In this document: positions 46,465 through 58,500 of the stretch, piece after piece | How the letters are laid out: every line of letters starts with the position of its first letter | How positions within the stretch are numbered: the stretch's first letter is position 1 | Assembly: GCA_032622095.1 (NCBI GenBank) | Contig: CP136063.1 | Coordinates: 73,881,980-73,945,979 of the forward strand | DNA: 64,000 bases | Direction: 5' to 3' | Source of the DNA: Siphonodentalium dalli | Lineage: Eukaryota > Mollusca > Scaphopoda > Gadilida > Siphonodentaliidae | Position numbers and translations under genes: made by a program | Notes under the pieces: generated by a model | What the model was told of the DNA's origin: nothing | The model's input: the letters and a program-made list of their open reading frames with translations, nothing else | The model's database searches: none

Positions 46465-47154
46465 CCACCATACACAAATACCCACATGTAATTGTTTTTC
46501 GGGAGGGCTGATGAAATATAACAATTGATATTCCACATTGTGTGTGTTACAATATATATGTCAGGAAACCAATGGTTGTAAAACAATCGATACCTACGTT
46601 ACCATGGTATTATGACACAACGAACTACATATTTTAATTTTATTTGTGTTACATATGATCTGGTACCTATCAAGGATCATAATGAGTGGTGGCTTGCTTT
46701 TGACATACAATTGTAGTATTTGCTGTACCCAGATGAAGTGTGAAATCGATGCCTACGTTACCGATACCTACGTTACCAAATTTTAAAGTTTTTTTGTTAG
46801 GTCGCCAAAAACGTTCCATTTTTCGCGTACATCAGATTAATTAAAGGCTGCACGTAAATAAATGTGAAATTTAGCACAACATATCAGCAAACAATATATA
46901 CATGAGGTTTGAGATGAATCAATCAAGTTTGATTTAAATAGAACTAGCATATCTGGATAACGGTTCTGTTTTGCCAGTGTAGATCAAGAACTAATAGTCA
47001 GTCCGCTGTTATAGGTCTGTGGGAATCAAACTTACATTTATGTCAAATGAGAAAACATCAGTGCATGCATGTCTTCTTGGTTCAGTTTAATGGTATTGTC
47101 ACTTTAGCACGATTAAAATGTGTTTATATAAACAAAAGTTGTACATTATGCAGG
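46465..47154. other. Repeat X-related flank of the DIRS-group element, no gene
   Basis: Contains three GATACCTACGTTACC-type motifs (46589, 46748 with one change, 46763). Otherwise AT-rich with no coding signal. Confidence 0.5.
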
Positions 47155-47235
47155 TCGAAAATGTACCATGATTCGAACTCACAACCCTTTGATCTGTAGC
47201 ACGGTGCCAACGAAAAATGTGACATTTGACCTACT
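47155..47235 (-). tRNA. tRNA-like or tRNA-derived SINE relic
   Basis: On the minus strand gggttgtgagttcgaatcat matches the T-arm/B-box (GTTCGAAT core) preceded by a ggcaccgtgctacagatcaa stretch like an anticodon arm, with a weak A-box-like gagtaggtc further 5'. A full cloverleaf cannot be drawn with confidence, so this is more likely a SINE head relic than a working tRNA gene. Confidence 0.3.
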
Positions 47236-47368
47236 CGATAGAACGCGCCATAAAATAACACCATAAACGAAATACTATTTTTCAAATGTATATATAACTT
47301 ACATTGATAGTTCAATGCACCGAATATCGTATATATAATTATATATAGTATATATACACTGATATATA

Positions 47369-47878
47369 TCTCATATATATTTTTGAAGACCTCTGTCTGT
47401 CTGCATGTTTGTCTGTCTGTTTGTTTGTCATTAATACAAATCGACGATTCTCGACCGATCGGGACGAAACTTGGTACGTGTGTGTAGTTTGACCAGGCGC
47501 TGGACGTTGTCGTATTGGCGAGCCCGAGCGGCGCCCGCTTCGCGCATGCGCAGACGAGATCTCGAAACGGGTGGAGCTATCGACTTGAAATTTGGTATGT
47601 GAACGTAACTTGCCCCGGATACGAATTTTATCGGGTCGCCGAGCCCGTGCGACGCCAGCTTCGCGCATGCGCAGACGAGATCTCGGAAACGGGTGGAGCT
47701 ATCGACTTGAAATTTGGTATATGAATGTATCTTGCCCCGGATACGAATTTTATCGGGTCGCTGAGCCCGTGCGATGCCAGCTTCGCGCATGCGCAGACCA
47801 GATCTCGGAAACGGGTGGAGCTATCGACTTGAAATTTGGTTTTTGAATAGCCCAGACAACGTCGGGCTCATCGGCTAG
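47369..47878 (+). mobile_element. Non-autonomous Helitron-like element, family 3
   Basis: Begins TCTCATATATATTTTTG after an A and ends agcccagacaacgtcgggct (hairpin) plus catcgg and CTAG before a T. The inside has a CTGT microsatellite and three tandem units of about 122 bp, each with cttcgcgcatgcgcagac and atcgacttgaaatttggt. No coding gene. A second copy starts at the next base. Confidence 0.65.
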
Positions 47879-48258
47879 TCTCATATATATTTTGAAGACC
47901 TCTGTCTGTTTGTCTGTCTGTATGTTTGTCTGTATGTTTGTCATTAATACAAATCTACGATTCTCGACCGATCGGGACGAAACTTGGTGCGTGTGTGTAG
48001 TTTGACCAGGCGGTGGACGTTGTCGTATTGGCGAGTCCGTGCGGCGCCCGCTTCGCGCATGCGCAGACGGGATCTCGGAAACGGGTGGAGCTATCGACTT
48101 GAAATTTGGTATGTGAACGTATCTTGCCCCGGATACGAATTGTATCGGGTCGCCGAGCCCGTGCGACGCCAGCTTCGCGCATGCGCAGACGAGATCTCGG
48201 AAACGGGTGGAGCTATCGACTTGAAATTTGGTATGTGAATGTATCTGGCCCCGGAGGT
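47879..48258 (+). mobile_element. Second family 3 Helitron-like copy, 3'-truncated
   Basis: Starts TCTCATATATATTTTGAAG immediately after the CTAG of the previous copy. It contains the same microsatellite and two 122-bp units, then breaks off at about 48258 where family 1-type sequence begins. Confidence 0.6.
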
Positions 48259-50479
48259 CAAATCTGTTTTTACGCCGTTTTGCGCTAATATATTTCAGTT
48301 CGGTGCTTACAAATCGATTCGAAACAGCGCGAATAATAACATGCCGGTCATAATAATGACACTATGAGAATCTTTCGTGTTTCCTCTTTCCAACGATATA
48401 TAATATCTATGTATCCGTTTTAGTTATCTGCCTCAATTATTAAGAAGAAGTGGTACGATCTTCTATCAGGGTAAAAACAATGCGTAACTTCTATGACGTC
48501 GTTAGAGGTCATAAAGTTAGATCACGTTAACTCTTACCCGGCCGATGCATTTGACTGTTTCAGACGTCTTGGCGATATCTCGGGCACCGATGGTAATTTA
48601 TCTTTACGTTGAAACTTGAGGCGCGTTTATATACTTCAGTGGAAATCAAATCGGGTTAAACTGGCGGATTTTTACGGACGAAATTTGATGCATAGGGTAT
48701 CTCGGTATCCGCTGGGCCGATTTCCCGGTATCCGCTGGGCCGATTTCCACCATTTTTGGGGTGTTGGTGTTTGACCCCACCTGACCTTGACCTTCAAAAT
48801 GGTCAATTCAAGGTCAAATCGGGTAAAACCGGATGGATTTCGACGGGTACTTTTGTCGGGTACTTTTGTTCGGGCACTGTGTTTTGGACGGGTCAAATCG
48901 TGACCCCACTTGACCTTGGCCTTCAAAATAGACAATTCAAGGTCAAAGCCCGGACGAAGTCGGGTCACCTTCTATATTTCAGTTCGGTGCTTACAAATCG
49001 ATTCGAAACAGCGCGAATAATACCATGCCAGTCATAATAATGACACTATGAGAATCTTTCGTGTTTCCTCTTTCCAACGATATATAATATGTATGTATTC
49101 GTTTTAGTTATCTGCCTCAATTATTAAGAAGAAGTGGTACGATCTTCTATCAGGATAAAAACAATGCGTAACTTCTATGACGTCGTTAGAGGTCATACAG
49201 TTCGATCACGTTAACTCTTACCCGGCCGATGCATTTGACTGTTTCAGACGTCTTGGCGATATCTCGGGCACCGATGCTGAAACTTGATAATTAATGAGCG
49301 TGTGTATATGAGGCGCGTTTATATACTTCAGTGGAAATCAAATCGGGTTAAACTGGCGGATTTTTACGGACGAAACTTGATGCATAGGGTATCTCGGTAT
49401 CCGCTGGGCCGATTTCCCGGTATCCGCTGGGCCGATTTCCACCATTTTTTGTCAAATCGGGTAAAACCGGATGGATTTCGACGGGTACTTTTGTCGGGTA
49501 CTTTTGTTCGGGCACTGTGTTTTGGACGGGTCAAATCGTGACCACACTTGACCTTGGCCTTCAAAATAGACAATTCAAGGTCAAAGCCCATATTTTGGAA
49601 GATCTGTTTGTTTGTTTGTTTGTGTGTAATCGATGGACTCAAAAACGGCTGAGCCAATTTCGATGAAACTTGGTATGTGGGGGTATTTTCGGGCCACGAG
49701 TAACATAGGCCTATTAATTTGTCCGTGCGAGGTCAACTTCTCACGTGCCGAGGTCAAATCTGTTTTTACGCTGTGTTACGGGACTTTCATTTGAGTTCGG
49801 TGCTTACAAATCGATTCGATACAGCGCGAATAATAACTAATAATGACACTATGAGAATCTTTCGTGTTTCCTCTTTCCAACGATATATAATATGTATGTA
49901 TCCGTTTTAGTTATCTGCCTCAATTATTAAGAAGAAGTGGTACGATCTTCTATCAGGGTAAAAACAATGCGTAACTTCTATGACGTCGTTAGAGGTCATA
50001 CAGTTAGATCACGTTAACTCTTACCCGGCCGATGCATTTGACTGTTTCAGACGACTTGGCGATATCTCGGGCACCGATGGTAATTTATCTTTACGTTGAA
50101 ACTTGATAATTAATGAGCGTGTGTATATGAGGCGCGTTTATATACTTCAGTGGAAATCAAATCGGGTTAAACTGGCGGATTTTTACGGACGAAATTTGAT
50201 GCATATGGTATCTCGGTATCCGCTGGGCCGATTTCCCGGTATCCGCTGGGCCGATTTCCACCATTTTTGGGGTGTTGGTGTTTGACCCCACCTGACCTTG
50301 ACCTTCAAAATGGTCAATTCAAGGTCAAATCGGGTAAAACCGGATGGATTTCGACGGGTACTTTTGTCGGGTACTTTTGTTCGGGCACTGTGTTTTGGAC
50401 GGGTCAAATCGTGACCCCACTTGACCTTCAAAATAGACAATTCAAGGTCAAAGCCCGGACGAAGTCGGGTCACCTTCTA

Positions 50480-50480
<1 letters not shown>
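48259..50480 (+). mobile_element. Head-to-tail concatemer of Helitron-like family 1 units
   Basis: Three units share the run agttcggtgcttacaaatcg to cccggacgaagtcgggtcac: 48294-48974, 48975-49588 (with an internal deletion near 49447 and a cut 3' end) and 49795-50480. The last is preceded by its own 5' part (atattttggaagatctg from 49588), so 49588-50480 is a near-complete element. It ends CTAG at 50477-50480 followed by a (TA)n run, the same arrangement as at 8087-8090. No coding gene in it. Confidence 0.65.

Positions 50481-50521
<41 letters not shown>
50481..50521. repeat. (TA)n microsatellite
   Basis: About 20 TA units between the Helitron-like CTAG end and the Penelope-like element. Confidence 0.9.
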
Positions 50522-50524
<3 letters not shown>

Positions 50525-53290
50525 CGACCTGTTCTTTCTCTCCGAGTGCAAGAAGAATAAACTCTTACCGAAAGGACTCGTTATAAAGAATCCCTTGCAG
50601 AACACATGTCGCAGTGAGTATTCAGACGTACTCTGCAACTGTACCAGCATTCGAATTCTAAACCATCTTATCGACCTGATATATGCAAAAAAGTCCCACA
50701 TAGAACATCAGATAAAGGACTTCCTTTCCAAAAATGTCAACGCTGATAAAAAATGTCACGAAAAATGTTACAGAGATAACCTGAACGTTTATATGACACG
50801 AAAGAAGAAAACACTCAACAATCTACTCGACATGCATTCTAAGTCTGAGGACAAACGTGATTCATCTCATCGTCAATCCAACATAATTAATTTATCTGAC
50901 TATGAACTTAATGCTTCTGAAGAATCTGTACTAGAACGCGGACTATCGTTTTGCCCGACTGTCAAATTGGACAAGGTCTAAACTTGCGCGGACTTGGAGG
51001 AATATTTCCGAAGACTTCGTTTGAAAGAATACTTCCATGGCCGCGATGAGCCTGAGGTTTGCGGATCTTATAATCAACAGAAACGGTCAAAGTTGACCCC
51101 TCCTACCGGACGTAATGTTAAGTTAGATACTTACATCGATCTTTTTCGGAACAGAGTTAAACGCGACATTCTGTCGAAGAACAAAAAACTACTGTACAAT
51201 TTAAAACCATCAGAGCGGCGTGCTATTTCCACCCTCCGCGGTAATCCAAACATTGTGATAAAACCTGCGGATAAAGGCGGAGCGACAGTAGTGCTAAACA
51301 AAACTGATTATGTCAATGAAGCTCAACGTCAACTTTCCGACACAGAGTATTACGAGCGCCTCCAAACCGACCCGACAACCGCCTTCCAGACCGAGCTCGG
51401 AGAACTTCTTGATGAGATGTCCAAGGCTGATCGAAATCTGATCACTCCTTTAATACCAAGTGATCCTCGACCAGGAATTCTGTATCTCCTCCCGAAGATC
51501 CACAAACATAATGTACCTGGCCGACCTATTGTATCTGGAATAGGAACTCTATCCGAGAACATGGCCAAACTTGTTGACGAAGTATTAAAACCCATCGTTC
51601 AGAACACTCCTAGTTTTGTAAAGGATACAACAGACTTCCTCAGGAAAATCTCCGATATTGGACCGCTCAACGAGGATAATTTTCTGGTTACATTGGACGT
51701 TGTATCCTTATATACGAACATCCCACACGATAGCGGATTGAAAGCAGTGGAACGGAGCTTGATCGATTCGGGTGATAATCTAGTTTCTAACAGAGCTACT
51801 GTTGATCTCTGTTCCTTCATACTAAAACATAATTATTTTACGTTTAACAACGAAATGTGGCTCCAGAAAATGGGAACCAGCATGGGATCGCCCATAGGAC
51901 CTCAGTATAGCAACATATTTATGTCCGACCTGGAGAAGAGATTTCTAGATTCACGTCGTAATAAACCCAAAGCATACTACCGATTCAAAGACGACGTATT
52001 TATGGTATGGGACCATGCATGGAGTTCGAGAGCTGGAGGAGTTTCTGCGTTATTTCAACAAGTGCGTGCCTTCAATTCAACTTAAACTGGAGTACTCTGA
52101 TCATCTGTAAATTTGCTTGATGTCACCGTCAACAGATGCGGAGACACTCTATCTACGACTGTTTACAGAAAACCTACAGACCGATATACATATCTCAACC
52201 CCGAATGTTTCCACCCGGATCATTGTAAACGATCCGTGATATTTAGTCAAAGTTTGCGATATAATCGGATCAATTCAGATAGTGATGTTCGCGACAACCA
52301 AATTTCTCAGCTATCGGCGGCGTTTCGGGGCCTTGGATACGATAAGAAGGTAATCGACAAACAGATCGACAAGGCGCGGTCGAAAGAGCGGAGTGAATTG
52401 ATGGAGAGTTCCTCAAAAGACTGATCGGATCATGTTCCATTGGTAGTAACTTACCATCCGGAATTAAACAAATTGCGTGGAATCGCGGCTGATCTGCAGA
52501 ATGTGCTGGCTGAAGATGACTATCTCAGTGATGTGTTCCCCAAGAGGCCAGTTCTTGCCATGCAACAGCTCCCGAACATCCGAAATAAGCTTGTGTCGAG
52601 CCGACTCACCGATGACACCCTGAATGGACGTGACAGCGGGACATTTCCATGTCATAGGCCTAGGTGTGGCTTGTGCAAACTCATCTCTAATGATGTCATG
52701 TACACTAAGGATGGGAAGCGATTCACACCAAAAGAAAAACATTCGTGTACGTCGGCCGGGGTGATATACTACATGACATGTGTTCGTTGCCCCGACATGC
52801 ATTATATTGGTGCGACTGGCAATTCTCTAAGCATTAGAGTTAATGGCCATCGACAGGATATCAGGAAACATGATGTGGGATTACCATATGCCCGCCACTT
52901 CAACTTACCTGACCATTCAGTTAAAGTCATTCGTCTACAGGTATTGTGTGGTGGTCTGCCCGTGCGTGAGGACCACAGAATCAAAGAGCAACAAATGATA
53001 GACGCATTCGGGAGCCTGCATCTGGGCATCAATAAAGATGCTGACTTTATGGCCAAATGGTTATAACTTACTAGATATTATATTGCGCGCCATTTTTATG
53101 TCAGCAGTGATTACGTCACATTACGCGCCATTGCTATTACGTTGGATCTTGTATAATTATATAACTGTGTAACGTTGTATTATATTCATTGTGAGTGAAC
53201 TTGAGAAAGGCGAAAGCCGAAAGCTTGTTCGTATATAAATTGCAAAGGTCTTAAAGGTGTTATTTCACAATCCATCATCATCTGACTATC
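50522..53290 (+). mobile_element. Penelope-like element with RT and GIY-YIG endonuclease
   Basis: One long ORF is recognisable from about 50525 (SECKKNKLLPKGLVIKN) to 53066, encoding the Penelope RT and a C-terminal GIY-YIG endonuclease that would nick the target for priming. It is followed by a 3' region with the small hairpin aaggcgaaagccgaaagctt (about 53207-53226). No second terminal repeat copy is seen, so it is truncated or solo. The lesions are few: two stops and about two frameshifts. Confidence 0.85.
50525..53066 (+). pseudogene. Penelope-type RT-endonuclease polyprotein, lightly broken
   Basis: The N-terminal region (50525-50979) ends at an in-frame TAA inside LDKV*TCADLEEYF. The RT frame (50994-52085) has KPADKGGATVV, YLLPKIHKH, the first catalytic Asp in TLDVVSLYTNIP, GTSMGSPIGPQYSNIFM and FKDDVFMVW, where YxDD-type reads FKDD. 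Frame changes near 52015 and 52107 lead to LLDVTVN and KPTDRYTYLNPEC. A TGA at 52422 interrupts before LVVTYHPELN. The last part (52440-53066) has a Cys cluster (CHRPRCGLC) and the GIY-YIG nuclease (GVIYYMTC, HYIGATG, with R and H following). Resequencing errors aside, it is inactive. Confidence 0.85.
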
Positions 53291-53919
53291 TGACTATTTA
53301 TTGCAAATGTATAAGCATTTAACTTAAATCGATGTTTCAATGCATTGTATGTCACAAGTGAACATGGGCAGTTGCACAGCGATACCAACGTTACCAAATT
53401 ATTGTCCCATTACGAGGTAAAATATGTCAGCCCATACGCCAGGATCATTAGTAACACCGTGATTTTATTCGAACTTAGTATCTCAGAATAAGATTTTGTC
53501 ATAACCGTGCGACAGAGGTGGTTCTCTGTCAACCAGGAGTCAATTAACTACTTTTAGTTATAAAATTCACAAATGTTTGTCATTTTTAGACGATTTCGTA
53601 CTCTATCAATATGATTCCCTGGGTATACAGGCTACTCATTTTTCACATAATCAGATGAAAATATATATCGATGTTTACCAGCTGTATCTCTTTTGAAATA
53701 AATTAACTTCCCATGTCGAATTTCTTGTTAACTTCAACATAATAACAATTAACAGAAGATCAACCAATTGGTAACGTAGGTATCGGGACGCAAGTTCGGT
53801 ATCGGTGTCACCTTTACTGGAGTAGCCAAATGTTAGAATCCCTTTGAGTGGTGTTGCTGAAAATTATTTTGGTGAATATTTGTATCCAACAAAACAAAAA
53901 ATTGTTATAGCCAATTGCC
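53291..53919. other. No gene recognised; two GATACCTACGTTACC-type motifs
   Basis: Motif variants at 53381 (GATACCAACGTTACC) and, inverted, at 53770-53784. Otherwise AT-rich with no coding signal. Confidence 0.5.
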
Positions 53920-55470
53920 CTAGCGCAGTTTAATTTTTTATCATTTGTTGAACTGCAATTGTTCCCCATAAGCGAGAATCACCCATGTATGGTTCCATGA
54001 GGGTAAATTAAAATATGGTCACACCCAGAGAGGGTTAATTAAAATATGGTGTCATCAGTGTTGATTAAACAACGGTCCCACTGGGGTGAAATACAATATA
54101 GTCACATGAGGGTCAATTAAAATATGGTACAATGAGGACTAATTATAATATGCCCCCGCCCCACGATAATCAATTGAAACATGGTCAAGTGAAGGGGGTG
54201 GGGTAATTTCTGAACATTCAATTCATATAGCATTCTGATATATCCTCGGTACACTTAAATAAGAATTTTTTTTTAGAATTTATAAGCCACATTGTATATT
54301 AAAGGGGTACTGTACGCCAAATGTTGTTGTTGGTTTCTATAGTCTCCGAGTCGGAGAATAAGGTAACAATTTTTCCATTATTTAAAAGTATGTTGAGTAC
54401 GAAGTCATGTTACGGATGACAAATTTACCGGAATGCAAAAATACAAATTGTCGTTGTCGAGTAATTTTTGTAAAGTTTTCAACCAAATGAATCAAATAAA
54501 AGTTATATTATATGCATACTAGTCCCATATAATCATTTAAGTTATTGTATCGTCGCTAGTCAGTGAGTGGCTTGAGTGTTCTCCCCGTATCATCATAATA
54601 TTTAAGCGATCGTGTGTGCGATCGGTTTAACAATGCAGTATCCCTCAATTACTGTTTTTGATTACGGTAATTCGTAATTTAATTGACGCCATTTTATGGC
54701 TCCAGTCATAAATTCAATTTATATCAAATTATTAAATTTTAAATTATTAAATTTTAAGATAGCCTATTAACCTGAGCGTTTACAGAATACATCTTCGACT
54801 CAAATTACTTATGTTTCTATATATTATCGATATTAGATCGTTGTTGTCACCGGAAATTTAATGAAAATGGCGTACAGTACCCCTTTAAACAACCAATGTG
54901 ATCACGCGAAGGGTTAGTGTTGGAACTTTTCTTAATAACATCTCTATTCATAGCTCCAATATATACCACATACAAAGAATTGAAAAGTCAATATTTACAA
55001 ACAGCACGAAGGAGTAACGTGGAAATTTGTTAATAATTACCATCCCAATTCATTTAGAATATAACATGCCGATATTTGTCGCGTATAACTAAATGATAAA
55101 GTTCACTAAACGATATTAAATAACATGTTGAAACACCGATATAAACAAACACCTCGTATGATTCATGTTCGAATTAAATTTCTTATACAATCGTCAAATC
55201 CCCGTGCAGTATAATTGTAGATAGCATTCCGATTTATGTCACGTGAAAATAACCGAAAGATGTTCAAATAACAATGCAACAAAGCAGGATAAAGAACAAT
55301 AGAAACACAAAACGCACAGCGCGCTAATGGTTAACGCGCGAATTCCCGTTAAAATTAATCGGCTCGCACTTCCTGGCATGATAATAACAAACCATAGGTC
55401 AATCAAGTATGTCTCGAGAGACGCCCGCTGCATGATATAATAATGTAATGACAATAAACGAAATGGAAAT
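53920..55470 (-). repeat. Long mosaic repeat X, copy B (inverted relative to copy A)
   Basis: The reverse complement aligns in order with 13960-14271 and 15643-16400, including the minisatellite (53998-54185). It contains a MITE (54303-54884) that copy A lacks, and lacks the LINE that copy A carries. The boundaries are approximate; at its left end gggtgattctcgcttatggg (reverse-complemented, 53955-53985) links it to the sequence at 40871. Confidence 0.62.
54303..54884. mobile_element. MITE with TTAA target-site duplication (piggyBac-like)
   Basis: 582 bp with 17-bp perfect terminal inverted repeats AGGGGTACTGTACGCCA, flanked by TTAA on both sides (54299-54302 and 54885-54888). Copy A of repeat X has the unoccupied site ttggttgtTTAAcatacaatg at about 15897-15917, with a single TTAA. 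No coding capacity. TTAA duplication is the piggyBac signature; the family is inferred from that. Confidence 0.82.
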
Positions 55471-55552
55471 TCCCTACTACACCTTCTACCGGACTCGTCA
55501 TCGGGGCCGCACTACAACTTTTAATGTGTCCCAAATATCCCCATTTCTATAA

Positions 55553-58500
55553 ATGCGTCCTTTGAATACACCAAATAAAGATAATAGGCAAGAAAAATAT
55601 TGTGCTGTAAATCAGTATACAGGTGAATACAATTATGGTATTATGAGCACAAATGTTACTCATGAAAATTATTGTGTTGCAAATGATGCTAACATATGTA
55701 GCACCGATCATTATGTATCTGTTGTTAATGATAATTGTATGCCATATCATGCTTGCACTGATAATTACAATCATTGGATTCCAACACATGGTAAATATCG
55801 GAACATGAACATAGATTATGAAGATAACATAGACAAGATATAATAAACGCACACACAAACTCGTGTACTTCGATCACAGAAAACGACATACAACCGAAAC
55901 TCTCCGAAATTCTTGGTAACGTTAGGGAAACCCTGTATGGCTACATAGATGACCAACTTTTATTAGAACCGAACGAAATAACATCTGTGTCTCAAAAAAC
56001 GCCAACTGGCGATAACCAGTCGACACTTGTGAATGCCCCACAAAGTAACAAAACGGTATCTATTCTGTCTATTAACGTATGCGGTCTACGACAACAATTA
56101 CATTACCCTGAGTTTCAAAACATGTGCCAAAACCATGACATCATATGTTTCATGGAAACCAAGACTGATGACTGCGATGTACTTGAATTGCCTGGTTATA
56201 CATTCTACATGAAAAATAGACAGAAATTATCTAATAGCAGATCTGGAGGAATAGTGGTAGGAGTCCGGAATAATACCCAGATTAACGTCCGGGTTATCCC
56301 TACAAATTGTAAATTCGTTTCGTGGTTTGAGATACAAAGCCAATCATCGGGAAACCTGTTTAGATTGATATTGGGTGCAATATATATTCCACAAGAGAGC
56401 AGTAGATACACCTCAACCGATGAAATGGTACAAATAGAATCAGAATACCTTGATTTCATCGAACGATGGGACGATGTAAAAATCATATTAACTGGTGACT
56501 TTAATTCACGGGTCAGCACAGACATAGATTTTGCGATGATCGATGATGACGATCTACTTCTCCTACCATCGTGTATACTTAATCAAATATGCGAACATTT
56601 GGCACGGATAGATGATGCAGGATTGTCACGTGAGCGCACAAGTAAGGGCGAATCAAAGAATAGTTACGGTAACAAACTACTTGACTTTTGTAAACGTAAT
56701 ATATTCTCTATCCTTAACGGAAGAGTGGGACAAGATATAAATGTTGGAGCCCTGACGTGAAAAGATGCATCAGTGGTTGATTATTCTATATGCTCGTCAT
56801 CGACTATCCCTATCATCAGGGACTTTCACATACTGGATTACAATGCATAATTTTCCGACATACACGCTGGCATTGTCACTATCATATCATGGGACAAACC
56901 TGGTGAAACTTCTTACCCTAGTGTTCTTTCAAACGAGGTCAAAACGAAACGGGTTTGTAAACCTAAATGGAATAATATTAAAAGTGGCGACTTTGTTTGT
57001 AATCTAGACACGAGCTAAATTTCTTTAGTAACGTCGAAACTTGACAATCTAATGTCGTCTGAAACCGAAGTGGATGATAACTCTCGCGCAATAAATGAAA
57101 TTGTACAAGATATTACAAACATAGTGATAGGCTCACAAAACATTCGGTACCAGTGTATACTCATCGAACCGACCAAAAGCAACTCGTAAGCATCACAATA
57201 AACCATGGTTCACAGTTAACTGTAAAACAGCACGCAAAGAATACCGAAAATCTGAAAGAACTTTTAAATCTAAACGTGACGCTTTCTCGAAATGTTCGAT
57301 GAAGAGAGCAGCCAAAATGTACAAACGAGAAATGGACTCGGCTATTAAGAAACACAAAGAGGCAATGGATATGGAAATGTCAAATATGAAATCTCACAAC
57401 CCGCGCGACTTCTGGAAACTTTTAACAAGTAAAGAACCACAAAAGAATCATGTCATCCAAATGGCACCATTGACTGAATTCTTTCGCGATATAAACGCCG
57501 ATCATGTGCAGGATAAGCCCCCCGAAATTCCGAAACTTTCGGATCGTATGCCAACTGTTGAAACTTTAGATAAACCCATTAGTAAGACGGAAATAGAACT
57601 AGCACTAAAGTCCCTAAAGAATAATAAGTCGAGCGGACACGACAACATACTGAACGAGTATCTGAAAACATCATCCCCGCGACTGATGGAGATATATCAC
57701 AAACTTTTTAATAAGATTTTGGACTCGGGTTGTGTGCCAACTGAATGGTTAATTGGAACGATTGTACCTATATATAAAAATAAGGGTAACCCAAATGACC
57801 CCAAGAACTATAGGCCTATCACACTTCTGAGTTGTTTTGGTAAATTGTTCACAAAGATTCTGTCTAATAGACTAAATGAGTTTGTCGAAGATAATGATAT
57901 TCTGCTTCAGAATCAGACGGGCTTCCGCAGAAAATTTTCGACGTTAGACAACATTTTTATACTTCATATTTTGAGTGAATTGTCAAAAACATTGAAGGCA
58001 AGACTCATATGCGCTTTTATCGACTTTGAAAAAGCGTTCGATAAGGTGTGGCGCCCCGGGATATGGTCAAAACTACTGCAATATGGAATAAGTGGGAAAG
58101 TATTCAAAATAGTCACGAATATGTACAGAAATATAAAATCATGTATTCAGGTTAATGGGAATAAATCTGATTATTTCCCATGCCTTTCATGAGTCAGACA
58201 GGGTGATAACTTGTCCCCTTTATTATTCTCTCTTTCCTGAATGATCTTCAAACCTTTATGGATAATCAAAATGGAATAAGTCTTAACAAAATCGGAAGAG
58301 AATTGGAAACTGAACTGGGTATATTACTAGATCTATTCCTAATTTTATACGCAGACGATACAGTTATTTTAGCAGATAGCCCCAGAAAACTCCAGAAACA
58401 CCTTGACAAATTTAGCGAATATTGCGAAAAATGGAAACTGAAAGTTAATGTTGAAAAAACAAAAAATTTAGTCTTTTCAGGACGCAGCGTACCAAAAAAT

